Shown: piece by piece, positions 1 to 5,649 of the stretch
Numbering within the stretch: the first letter of the stretch is position 1
Layout: each line of letters opens with the position of its first letter
Assembly: GCA_903831925.1 (NCBI GenBank)
Contig: CAIKZV010000043.1
Span: 1-7,558 of the forward strand
Source of the DNA: an uncultured Burkholderiales bacterium
GTDB lineage: Bacteria; Pseudomonadota; Gammaproteobacteria; Burkholderiales; Burkholderiaceae_E
DNA length: 7,558 nt
Direction of reading: 5' to 3'
Notes under the pieces: model-generated
Database searches by the model: none
What the model was told of the DNA's origin: nothing
The model's input: the letters and a program-made list of their open reading frames with translations, nothing else
Made by a program: the position numbers and the translations under genes

Positions 1-533
1 GCCACGATGAGTTTAGGCTGGCAGGCCAGCGCCATCGCGATCATGGTGCGCTGACGCATGCCGCCCGAATATTGATGCGGATAGGTCTGCAGACGGCTCG
101 CCGCATCCGGAATGCGAACCTTCTCGAGCAGACCGCGGGCCACCTCGAAGGCGCGCGCCCAGGGCTCCTTGCGATGCACATTGACCGGCTCGGCGATCTG
201 CATGCCGACGGTGAGTGCCGGGTTGAGCGAACTCATCGGCTCCTGAAAGATCATCGCGATGCGATTGCCGCGAATCTCGCGCATCTGCGCATCAGACAGC
301 TTGAGCAGGTCCTGGCCTTCGAACAGGATCTCGCCGGCCACGATCCGACCGGGCGGATTGGGAATCAGCCGCATCAGCGACATCGCGGTCACGCTCTTGC
401 CCGAACCCGACTCGCCGACGATGGCCAGTGTCTGGCCAGCCTCCAGCGAGAAGGACACATCGTCGACCGCGGTCAGTTCGCCGCGTTCGGTTCTGAATCG
501 CGTCGTCAGACCGCGGACATCGAGCAAGGGCAT
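1..533 (-). CDS. Peptide/nickel-type ABC importer ATPase, DppD/OppD family (partial, N-terminal 177 codons)
   Basis: Cytoplasmic ATP-hydrolysing subunit of the importer encoded upstream of it. I read it on the minus strand from ATG at 533-531; the frame stays open to the left edge, so the C-terminal part is missing. Visible motifs in order are the Walker A GESGSGKS (residues 40-47), the Q-loop IFQEPMSSLNP (95-105) and the ABC signature YSGGMRQR (155-162). The last visible residues, PKLIV, are the start of Walker B, whose DE pair falls off the edge. The Q-loop wording and the YSGGMRQR signature are typical of the OppD/DppD branch. Family members are usually about 320-340 aa, so roughly half is present. 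The ATG lies 2 bases after the stop of the binding-protein gene, implying translational coupling, with only a weak Shine-Dalgarno. In this family a DppF/OppF partner ATPase normally follows, here outside the window. The substrate cannot be inferred from this subunit. Confidence 0.95.
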   Translation of the reverse strand, partial: MPLLDVRGLTTRFRTERGELTAVDDVSFSLEAGQTLAIVGESGSGKSVTAMSLMRLIPNPPGRIVAGEILFEGQDLLKLSDAQMREIRGNRIAMIFQEPMSSLNPALTVGMQIAEPVNVHRKEPWARAFEVARGLLEKVRIPDAASRLQTYPHQYSGGMRQRTMIAMALACQPKLIV

Positions 534-535
534 GT

Positions 536-2263
536 TCAGAAACCCATCGACTTCTTCATGTCCTGATCAACCCAGACTCGCGCATGGATCGGGGCAGGAC
601 GCTCGGCGCCGGCACGCAACTCGCCACCGTAATTCTTCACCCAGGGCCACCACGCGGTGTAGACATAAGGCGTCGGCAGGTAGATGTAGGGCGCGGCATC
701 GAGCACCTCGCGGGTCATCAGGCGAATCTTGACCTGGCGCAGACGCTCGTCGGGCTCAGCCAGCATGTCGGCAATCTTCTTGTCGAACTCCGGATCCTTG
801 TACATCGCAGGATTCCAGTACTGGCCGGTGTTGAAGTTCTTGCGCATGCCGGTGGTCGGATTGCTGTGACCGGTATTGAAGTGAAAGCCTGCAGCATGGG
901 TCTTGGTGCCCTGTGCCGACAGGTGCGCCGGATACTCCATCACCTGAATTTCCATCTTCACGCCGACCTTGGCCAGATAGGCCGCCACCATCGCGACCAG
1001 ATCCTGATCGGTACTGGCCGCGCTCACCTGGGTCTTGAAGGTGAAGCCGTTCGGATAGCCGGCTTCGGCCAGCAGCTGCTTGGCCTTGGTCGGGTTGTAG
1101 GTGAAGACCTCCTTGACCGAATCGGGCATCGCCTCGAGCGGCTCGTAATAGCCGGTCCAGGTCGGATGCATCGGGAAGGCCAGCAGTTCGGCATTGCCGC
1201 CCCAGTAGGTCTTGATGATCTCGGTCTTGTTGACCGCCATGTTCAGCGCGCGGCGCACCCGCACATCATCAAAGGGCTTGGTATCCATGCGCATCGCGAT
1301 CAGCTGGCCGTTGTTGCCGAGGATGCGATTGAACTGCATCTTGGGCGCAGTCTTCTTGAGCTGGGCCACTTCGCTCCAGCGCACGGCCTCGAGGATATCG
1401 ACCTTGCCGGTGCGCAGCGCTGCGATCATGGTCGCCTCGTCCTTCACCACCCGGTAGGTGATGTTGTCGACGAAGGGCAGCTTGTAGGACTGACCACCGA
1501 TGGTCTCCTTGTCCCAGTAGATCGGGTTTTTCTTGAAGCTCAGCGAATTGCCCTGGACATAGTTGTCGAGGGTGAAAGGGCCGGTGCCGTTGACGTTCTT
1601 CCAGTCGGTGGGGCCTGCCGTGACCACTTCCTTGGGGATGATCACCGAGTAGTAACCCCAGCCGAAACGGTAATCCCACTCGGCGTTGTAGCTCTTCATG
1701 TACAGAACCACGGTGTACTTGTCCTTGGCCTCGACCCGGTCCATGAAGTCGAAATAGCCGGCAAGCTTCTTGGGGCTCTTGTTGTAGCGCTCATAGCTGA
1801 ACACCACGTCATCGGCCACCAGTTCGCGCTGCGCCATCACACCCTTTTTCTCGGGGAACATGATCCCCTTGCGCAGTTGAACTTCCACCCGCAGCGGGTT
1901 CTGCAGCATCTTCCAGCTCTCGGCCAGTTCGCCCTTGATCGCATCCGTCGGCAGGAAGGCGTCGGAGATGAAGGGGTACTTGCCGCCACGGCTGACACTC
2001 TTGGACAGATCGGCCACGAACAGGGTCTCGTAGGTCAGACCGGTGTCCTGATTGATCTTCCAGGTCCAGTCGGCCGGATCGAAGGACAGCGGCGAGACGG
2101 TGTAGTAGACGTTGCCGATGCTCAGGCTGCCGCCGTATTGCGGCTTGGCCGCAGGGGCCTGCGCCTGTGCGGTCGCCGGGGCGAATGCGACCGCGGCCGC
2201 AGCCAGCGCCAGCCCGCCGAGCACCGATCGTGCGCTGGTGCCCTTGAAAGTCGGGAATGTCAT
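536..2263 (-). CDS. Periplasmic solute-binding protein of a peptide-class ABC importer (SBP_bac_5, DppA/OppA family)
   Basis: A 575-aa extracytoplasmic binding protein that captures the substrate and delivers it to the two permeases upstream. Residues 1-36 form a Sec signal peptide: a lone Lys/Arg region (K7, R12), an Ala/Leu-rich core (about 14-28), and AxA cleavage sites ending at A34 or A36. There is no lipobox and I see no cysteine in the whole protein, so it should be soluble in a Gram-negative periplasm. Family hallmarks are NGTGPF (225-230) followed by a NPxYW segment (246-250), an AALRTGKVDI segment (281-290), and a PFDDVRVRRALNMAVNK segment (330-346). It is slightly longer than the usual 500-540 aa, and the C-terminal lobe is aromatic (AWWPWV, 537-542). 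The start is supported by AGGAG at 2274-2270, six bases from the ATG. It lies between the DppC-like and DppD-like genes. The family binds peptides, nickel, glycosides, opines, fatty and aromatic acids and other solutes. The adjacent acyl-CoA genes suggest a carboxylate, but this is inference. Confidence 0.95.
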   Translation of the reverse strand: MTFPTFKGTSARSVLGGLALAAAAVAFAPATAQAQAPAAKPQYGGSLSIGNVYYTVSPLSFDPADWTWKINQDTGLTYETLFVADLSKSVSRGGKYPFISDAFLPTDAIKGELAESWKMLQNPLRVEVQLRKGIMFPEKKGVMAQRELVADDVVFSYERYNKSPKKLAGYFDFMDRVEAKDKYTVVLYMKSYNAEWDYRFGWGYYSVIIPKEVVTAGPTDWKNVNGTGPFTLDNYVQGNSLSFKKNPIYWDKETIGGQSYKLPFVDNITYRVVKDEATMIAALRTGKVDILEAVRWSEVAQLKKTAPKMQFNRILGNNGQLIAMRMDTKPFDDVRVRRALNMAVNKTEIIKTYWGGNAELLAFPMHPTWTGYYEPLEAMPDSVKEVFTYNPTKAKQLLAEAGYPNGFTFKTQVSAASTDQDLVAMVAAYLAKVGVKMEIQVMEYPAHLSAQGTKTHAAGFHFNTGHSNPTTGMRKNFNTGQYWNPAMYKDPEFDKKIADMLAEPDERLRQVKIRLMTREVLDAAPYIYLPTPYVYTAWWPWVKNYGGELRAGAERPAPIHARVWVDQDMKKSMGF

Positions 2264-2274
2264 CAGGGTCTCCT
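2264..2274 (-). promoter_or_regulatory. Shine-Dalgarno of the binding-protein gene
   Basis: On the minus strand AGGAG (2274-2270) lies six bases before the ATG at 2263. It is among the strongest ribosome sites in the window and fixes the start of the binding-protein gene. It sits five bases downstream of a GC-rich hairpin (2280-2295). Confidence 0.8.
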
Positions 2275-2279
2275 AGTTG

Positions 2280-2303
2280 CCCGGCCTGCGCCGGGGTGTT
2301 TTT
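2280..2303 (+). terminator. GC hairpin with T-run on the plus strand; stem-loop in the 5' leader of the binding-protein gene on the minus strand
   Basis: CCCGGC (2280-2285) pairs with GCCGGG (2290-2295) around a 4-base loop, a 6-bp all-GC stem. On the plus strand it is followed after three bases by five T (2299-2303), so it has the shape of a weak intrinsic terminator that could stop antisense transcription. On the minus strand, the coding direction here, the same stem forms in the leader of the binding-protein mRNA just before its Shine-Dalgarno. There it could protect the 5' end of a processed transcript or modulate initiation. Function is inferred from shape only. Confidence 0.35.
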
Positions 2304-2323
2304 GTGTTGAAGCAGACTGCATG

Positions 2324-2353
2324 AAAAAAAGAAAAACTCAGCGGGTGCCCCGC
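2324..2353 (-). terminator. Possible intrinsic terminator or attenuator inside the transporter operon
   Basis: On the minus strand GCGGG (2353-2349) pairs with CCCGC (2345-2341) around a 3-base loop. Four bases (TGAG, including the stop of the DppC-like gene) follow, then T5-C-T7 (2336-2324). The stem is short (5 bp) but all GC, and the T-tract is the longest in the window. A competing 4-bp hairpin (2361-2358 with 2353-2350) shares the upstream arm, so the two are mutually exclusive. The position directly after the second permease and before the binding-protein gene would permit different expression of the two parts. The stem-to-U gap of four bases weakens the call. Confidence 0.4.
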
Positions 2354-3240
2354 ATGCGCGGATCAAGCAGATCGCGCAGCGCATCACCAAACACATTGGT
2401 CGCATAGACCACTGCGGTCAGGCACAGACCGGGGGCCAGCGCCAGCCAGGGGCCTTGGAACATGTAGGCGCGTCCGCTGCCCGAGAGCATCGATCCCCAG
2501 GTTGGCGCTGGCGGTGGCACGCCAAGGCCGAGAAAAGACAAGCCCGATTCGGCCAGAATCGCGGTGCCCACCCGGGTGGTGAGCAGCACGATCAGCGGCG
2601 GCATGACATTAGGCAGCACGTGACGCCAGAGAATCCGCGTCGAGGACGCGCCGATCGACTGCGCCGCATGCACATACATATGCTCGCGAACCGACACCAC
2701 TGCCGAGCGCACGATGCGCGATCCGGCAATGCCCAGCCCCAGCCCGAGCGTCCCGATGATCTGCGGCATCCCCGGCCCGAGTACCGACACCACGACAATC
2801 AGGACCACCAGTTCGGGAAAGCTCATCCAGGCATCGACCAGGCGCTGCATGAACAGATCAACCTTGCCGCCGAAATAGCCGCTGACGATACCGATCAAAC
2901 CCGAGATCAGCGTGGCCAGGAGCGCCGCCGAGCAGCCGATGATCACCGACAGGCGCGCCCCGTAGAGGCAGCGCGACAGCACATCGCGCCCGAGATTGTC
3001 AGTGCCGAACCAGTGCTCCGCGCTCGGCCCCTGCAGGCGATCGAGCGGCATGATCTCGTTGTAGTCATAAGGACTGATGAAATCGGCAAAGAGGCCGCAC
3101 AGCAGAAAGAACAGAAGCAGCAGGCCGCCAATGGCGCCGAGCCGCTTTTCTCGCCACAGCCTTGCCAGAAACCCCGGCCGGCGCCTTGGCGGCGTGACTT
3201 CCGCAACGGCGTTGCCCACCTCGACATTGACCGCGCTCAT
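2338..3240 (-). CDS. ABC importer permease, DppC/OppC family
   Basis: Second inner-membrane subunit of the importer, 300 aa, forming the translocation path with the DppB-like protein. It has a cytoplasmic N-tail of about 35 residues, a first membrane segment around 36-56, and the diagnostic HWFGTDNLGRDVLSR segment (76-90) seen in DppC/OppC proteins. The cytoplasmic ATPase-contact loop (EAA-type) is at about 189-211, with core AAQSIGAS and RHVLPN. The late segments ESGLSFLGLG (231-240) and TWGSML (247-252), and the C-terminal NVFGDALRDLLDPR, are also standard. Length is typical. The ATG overlaps the stop of the preceding permease by four bases (ATGA), and GAGGA (3252-3248) lies seven bases upstream, so start and coupling are clear. 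A 74-base gap carrying two hairpins separates it from the binding-protein gene. Confidence 0.96.
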   Translation of the reverse strand: MSAVNVEVGNAVAEVTPPRRRPGFLARLWREKRLGAIGGLLLLFFLLCGLFADFISPYDYNEIMPLDRLQGPSAEHWFGTDNLGRDVLSRCLYGARLSVIIGCSAALLATLISGLIGIVSGYFGGKVDLFMQRLVDAWMSFPELVVLIVVVSVLGPGMPQIIGTLGLGLGIAGSRIVRSAVVSVREHMYVHAAQSIGASSTRILWRHVLPNVMPPLIVLLTTRVGTAILAESGLSFLGLGVPPPAPTWGSMLSGSGRAYMFQGPWLALAPGLCLTAVVYATNVFGDALRDLLDPRMRGTR

Positions 3241-4196
3241 GAGCCCATCCTCACCTTCGGATCGAGCAGACCATAGGTCAGGTCAACCAGAAGATTGATC
3301 AGCATCACCGCCACACCTACCGCCAGAAACACGCCGGTGACGATCGGATAGTCACGCTTTTGCACGGCTTCAAGCAGCAGCAGGCCCATGCCGGGAATGA
3401 TGAAGATCTGTTCGATGATGACCGCGCCGCCAATCAGGAGCGGCGCCTGCAGACCGACCAGGGTCACCACCGGGATCAGCGCCTTGCGCAGCGCATGACG
3501 CACGATCACCAGCTTTTCGGTCAGCCCCTTGGCCCAGGCGGTACGGATGTAATCCTGGCGCAGCACCTCGAGCATCATGGTGCGGGTCATGCGCATCGTG
3601 ATGGCAGACAGCGCCGCACCGAGCACCACACCGGGCAGCAGCAGGTTCTTGACGTTTTCGACCGGATCCTTGCTGAACGGAATGTAGTCGACCGAGGGCG
3701 ACCAACCCCACCAGATCGACGGAAACACCACCACCATCGTGCCCAGCCAGAAACTCGGCACCGCCAGCAGCAGGATCGAGAACGAGCGGGCGACATAGTC
3801 GCCGGCGGTGTCCTGGCGGATGGCCGAATAGATGCCGATCGGCAGCGCGATGATCAGGCCCACCAGCAGCGCGATCGCACCGAGCTCGAAGGTGACCGGC
3901 ATGCGCGCGAGCAGTTGCTCGGTCACCGGCGTGCCCTGCCAAAGTGATTTACCGAGGTCGCCATGCAGCACGATGCCCGAGATCCAGGTGAGGTACTGCT
4001 GCCACATCGGCTTGTCCAGGCCAAGGGCGGCAACCACCTGCTCGCGGGACTTGGAGTCCGCCGACAGGTCGTTCTGGCTGAGCATGAGCTCGATGATGTC
4101 GCCCGGGATCAGGCGCACGGTCACGAACACGATGATGCTGGCCAGAATCAGGGTCGGCACCAGCGCCAGCAGGCGACGAAGCACATACGACTTCAT
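3237..4196 (-). CDS. ABC importer permease, DppB/OppB family
   Basis: First inner-membrane subunit of the importer, 319 aa, a normal length for DppB. The N-terminus (KSYVLRRLL, then a membrane segment at about 9-29, then RLIPGD at 28-33) is the classic DppB beginning. A periplasmic region with LGLDKPMWQQYL (58-69) and GDLGKSL (79-85) follows. Further membrane segments lie near 104-124, 137-159, 185-205, 242-262 and 287-307. The cytoplasmic ATPase-contact loop is about 215-244 (RTAWAKGL ... RHALRKALIPV). IIPGMG (266-271) and the C-terminal GLLDPKVR are family hallmarks. The ATG at 4196 is the only plausible start: the frame upstream is closed by a stop and offers no other ATG/GTG/TTG. Its Shine-Dalgarno is poor, with CCCC directly before the ATG. 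A 20-codon upstream ORF ending four bases before it may supply ribosomes by coupling. Confidence 0.96.
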   Translation of the reverse strand: MKSYVLRRLLALVPTLILASIIVFVTVRLIPGDIIELMLSQNDLSADSKSREQVVAALGLDKPMWQQYLTWISGIVLHGDLGKSLWQGTPVTEQLLARMPVTFELGAIALLVGLIIALPIGIYSAIRQDTAGDYVARSFSILLLAVPSFWLGTMVVVFPSIWWGWSPSVDYIPFSKDPVENVKNLLLPGVVLGAALSAITMRMTRTMMLEVLRQDYIRTAWAKGLTEKLVIVRHALRKALIPVVTLVGLQAPLLIGGAVIIEQIFIIPGMGLLLLEAVQKRDYPIVTGVFLAVGVAVMLINLLVDLTYGLLDPKVRMGS

Positions 4197-4200
4197 GGGG

Positions 4201-4263
4201 TCACGCCGCCATCGCGGAATGACGGCCGATGTCGAGAACGATCATAAAAACCGACCGAATCAT
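4201..4263 (-). CDS. Candidate 20-codon upstream ORF (leader peptide) before the permease gene
   Basis: On the minus strand an ATG (4263-4261) preceded by AGGAG (4272-4268, four-base spacer) opens a 20-codon frame ending in TGA (4203-4201). The deduced peptide is MIRSVFMIVLDIGRHSAMAA. The stop lies four bases before the permease ATG, so a terminating ribosome could reinitiate there. The permease itself has no good Shine-Dalgarno. The peptide resembles no attenuator peptide that I know: there is no run of a single amino acid. It could be a coupling ORF, a regulatory leader, or chance, and translation is unproven. Confidence 0.4.
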   Translation of the reverse strand: MIRSVFMIVLDIGRHSAMAA

Positions 4264-4322
4264 GGGTCTCCTGCCTGGATGAGTCGCCGTCCGTCGCGGC
4301 GCAGTCGGCGAATCTACACCAC

Positions 4323-4369
4323 CTTATGCCGGGTCCGTCGAACAATCTTATGACGCAGTGCGGCATGAG
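4323..4369. promoter_or_regulatory. Operator-like palindrome with an extra half-site
   Basis: Arms CTTATGACGCA (4347-4357) and TGCGGCATGAG (4359-4369) flank a single base and match as an inverted repeat at 9 of 11 positions. A third copy of the half-site, CTTATGCCG, lies at 4323-4331, exactly 24 bases upstream of the left arm in the same orientation. Three related half-sites in 47 bases between two divergent operons are what a dimeric repressor or activator site would look like. The palindrome lies 60 bases before the first dehydrogenase ATG. I do not recognise the motif as that of a known regulator, and no regulator gene is in the window. Confidence 0.45.
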
Positions 4370-4416
4370 GGCTCGGTCGCCTCAGGCAATTTCGGGTAAG
4401 GTTTCGCCACGATTGC

Positions 4417-4429
4417 AGGAGACGACACC
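4417..4429 (+). promoter_or_regulatory. Shine-Dalgarno of the first acyl-CoA dehydrogenase gene
   Basis: AGGAG at 4417-4421 lies eight bases before the ATG at 4430 and supports this start for the first gene of the rightward operon. Confidence 0.8.
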
Positions 4430-5623
4430 ATGACCGAAACCCTAGCGAACACCGACTTTCGCGCGCAGACCCGCGCCTGGCTCGAGGCCAACTGTCCGCC
4501 CGAGATGCGCACGCCGATGACCAGCGAAGACGACATCTGCTGGGGCGGACGCAACGCCAAATTCACCTCCGACGCGCAGCGGCTTTGGCTCGAGCGCATG
4601 GGCGAACGCGGCTGGACCGCACCGACCTGGCCACGCGAATACGGTGGCGGCGGGCTAAGCGGCGCACAGGCCAAGGTGCTGGCCGAAGAAATGCGCGCCA
4701 TGGGTTGCCGCTCGCCACTCAACAGCTTCGGCATCTGGATGCTCGGGCCGGCGCTGCTGAAATTCGGTAACGAAGCGCAAAAGCGCGATCATCTGCCGAA
4801 GATCACGCGAGGCGAGATCCGCTGGTGTCAGGGCTACTCCGAACCGAATGCCGGCTCCGACCTGGCCTCGCTGCAAACGCGTGCCGAAGACAAGGGCGAC
4901 TTCTACCTGGTCAACGGCCAGAAAATCTGGACCTCATACGCCAACAAGGCCGACTGGATCTTCTGTCTGGTACGCACCGATTTCGAAGCCAAGAAGCACA
5001 CCGGCATCAGCTTCGTGCTCTTCGACATGGCCAGCCCCGGCGTCAGCACAAAGCCGATCAGGCTGATCTCGGGCGCCTCGCCGTTTTGCGAAACCTTCTT
5101 CGACAATGTGCGGGTCGAAAAACACAATCTGGTCGGCACACCCGGTGGCGGCTGGGAAGTCGCAAAAGTGCTGCTTGCCCATGAGCGCGAAATGATCAGC
5201 GGGCTCGGTGGCCGGGAAGTCAGTCGACCGCTTGGGCAAGTGATCGCCGGGATGGTCGGCACTGATGCACAGGGCCGGCTCGCCGACCCGATCCTGCGGG
5301 CCAGGGTGGCCGAGTTTGAAGTTGACGAAGCCGCCTTTGCCAGCACGCTGGCACGCTTTGGCGATCAGACACGCGCCGGACAGGCTGACCCGGCCTTTGC
5401 CTCGGCCATGAAGTACTACGGCTCCGAGCTCAACAAGCGTCGCCATGAGCTGCTGATGAGCGCGGGCGGCAGCGATGCACTCGAGTGGGAGAGCGATCGG
5501 TCGGACCATGGCGCGGCGGCCCGCACCTGGCTGCGCACCAAGGCCAATTCGATCGAAGGCGGCACGACCGAAGTGCAGCTCGGCGTGATCGCCAAACGCA
5601 TCCTGGGTCTTCCCGGCGCCTGA
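4430..5623 (+). CDS. Acyl-CoA dehydrogenase, probable catalytic (large) subunit of a two-subunit enzyme
   Basis: FAD-dependent enzyme expected to introduce the alpha-beta double bond into an acyl-CoA thioester, the first step of beta-oxidation, passing electrons to an electron-transfer flavoprotein. It is 397 aa. Order: N-terminal helical domain; GWTAPTWPREYGG segment (61-73); flavin/substrate motif WCQGYSEPNAGSDLASL (132-148); NGQKIWTSYA (162-171) and ADWIFCLVRT (174-183) in the beta-domain; C-terminal helical domain. Glu252 in the AHERE segment aligns by eye with the helix-G catalytic glutamate of isovaleryl-CoA dehydrogenase. The usual YEGT position instead reads SIEGGTTE (374-381), placing Gly at the medium-chain catalytic site. 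The RxQFG motif is absent. These features and the paired neighbour resemble PimC (large pimeloyl-CoA dehydrogenase subunit) and FadE-type alpha2beta2 enzymes. The substrate is unknown; a dicarboxylyl-, branched- or ring-containing CoA is possible. The next gene starts 26 bases downstream. Confidence 0.93.
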   Translation: MTETLANTDFRAQTRAWLEANCPPEMRTPMTSEDDICWGGRNAKFTSDAQRLWLERMGERGWTAPTWPREYGGGGLSGAQAKVLAEEMRAMGCRSPLNSFGIWMLGPALLKFGNEAQKRDHLPKITRGEIRWCQGYSEPNAGSDLASLQTRAEDKGDFYLVNGQKIWTSYANKADWIFCLVRTDFEAKKHTGISFVLFDMASPGVSTKPIRLISGASPFCETFFDNVRVEKHNLVGTPGGGWEVAKVLLAHEREMISGLGGREVSRPLGQVIAGMVGTDAQGRLADPILRARVAEFEVDEAAFASTLARFGDQTRAGQADPAFASAMKYYGSELNKRRHELLMSAGGSDALEWESDRSDHGAAARTWLRTKANSIEGGTTEVQLGVIAKRILGLPGA

Positions 5624-5649
5624 CCCCACGACACACGGAATCGACTGAC

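Larger units (their letters stand above)
4264..4429. promoter_or_regulatory. Divergent intergenic control region
   Basis: This stretch separates the leftward transporter operon from the rightward acyl-CoA operon and must hold both promoters unless one arm is read from elsewhere. I see no convincing sigma-70 pair on either strand; the best -10-like hexamers (CATAAG at 4328-4323 and 4352-4347, TAGATT at 4316-4311, minus strand) have no matching -35 at a normal distance. It contains an operator-like palindrome at 4347-4369 and a related half-site at 4323-4331. It also contains a leader hairpin: CGCCG at 4285-4289 can pair with 4297-4301, or alternatively TCGCCG at 4284-4289 with 4306-4311. Confidence 0.6.

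Noticed and set aside
72..566. Plus-strand open frame opposite the ATPase gene
   Set aside because: The minus strand carries Walker A, Q-loop and signature motifs in one frame; the plus-strand product is low-complexity Arg/His-rich shadow.
584..2407. Plus-strand open frame of 607 codons, longer than the binding-protein gene it overlaps
   Set aside because: It lies antisense to a clear SBP_bac_5 gene. The translation is rich in His, Gly, Leu and Arg with no domain motif and starts without a ribosome site, as expected for a shadow frame of GC-rich coding DNA.
2455..3276. Plus-strand open frame of 273 codons opposite the second permease
   Set aside because: Its translation is Arg/His/Gln-rich without any fold signature, and it is fully antisense to a convincing DppC-type gene.
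5485..5649. N-terminal extension of the second dehydrogenase to an ATG at 5485
   Set aside because: The extra 55 residues overlap the end of the first dehydrogenase gene, are Arg/His-rich and do not resemble the family; ATG 5650 gives a standard N-terminus.
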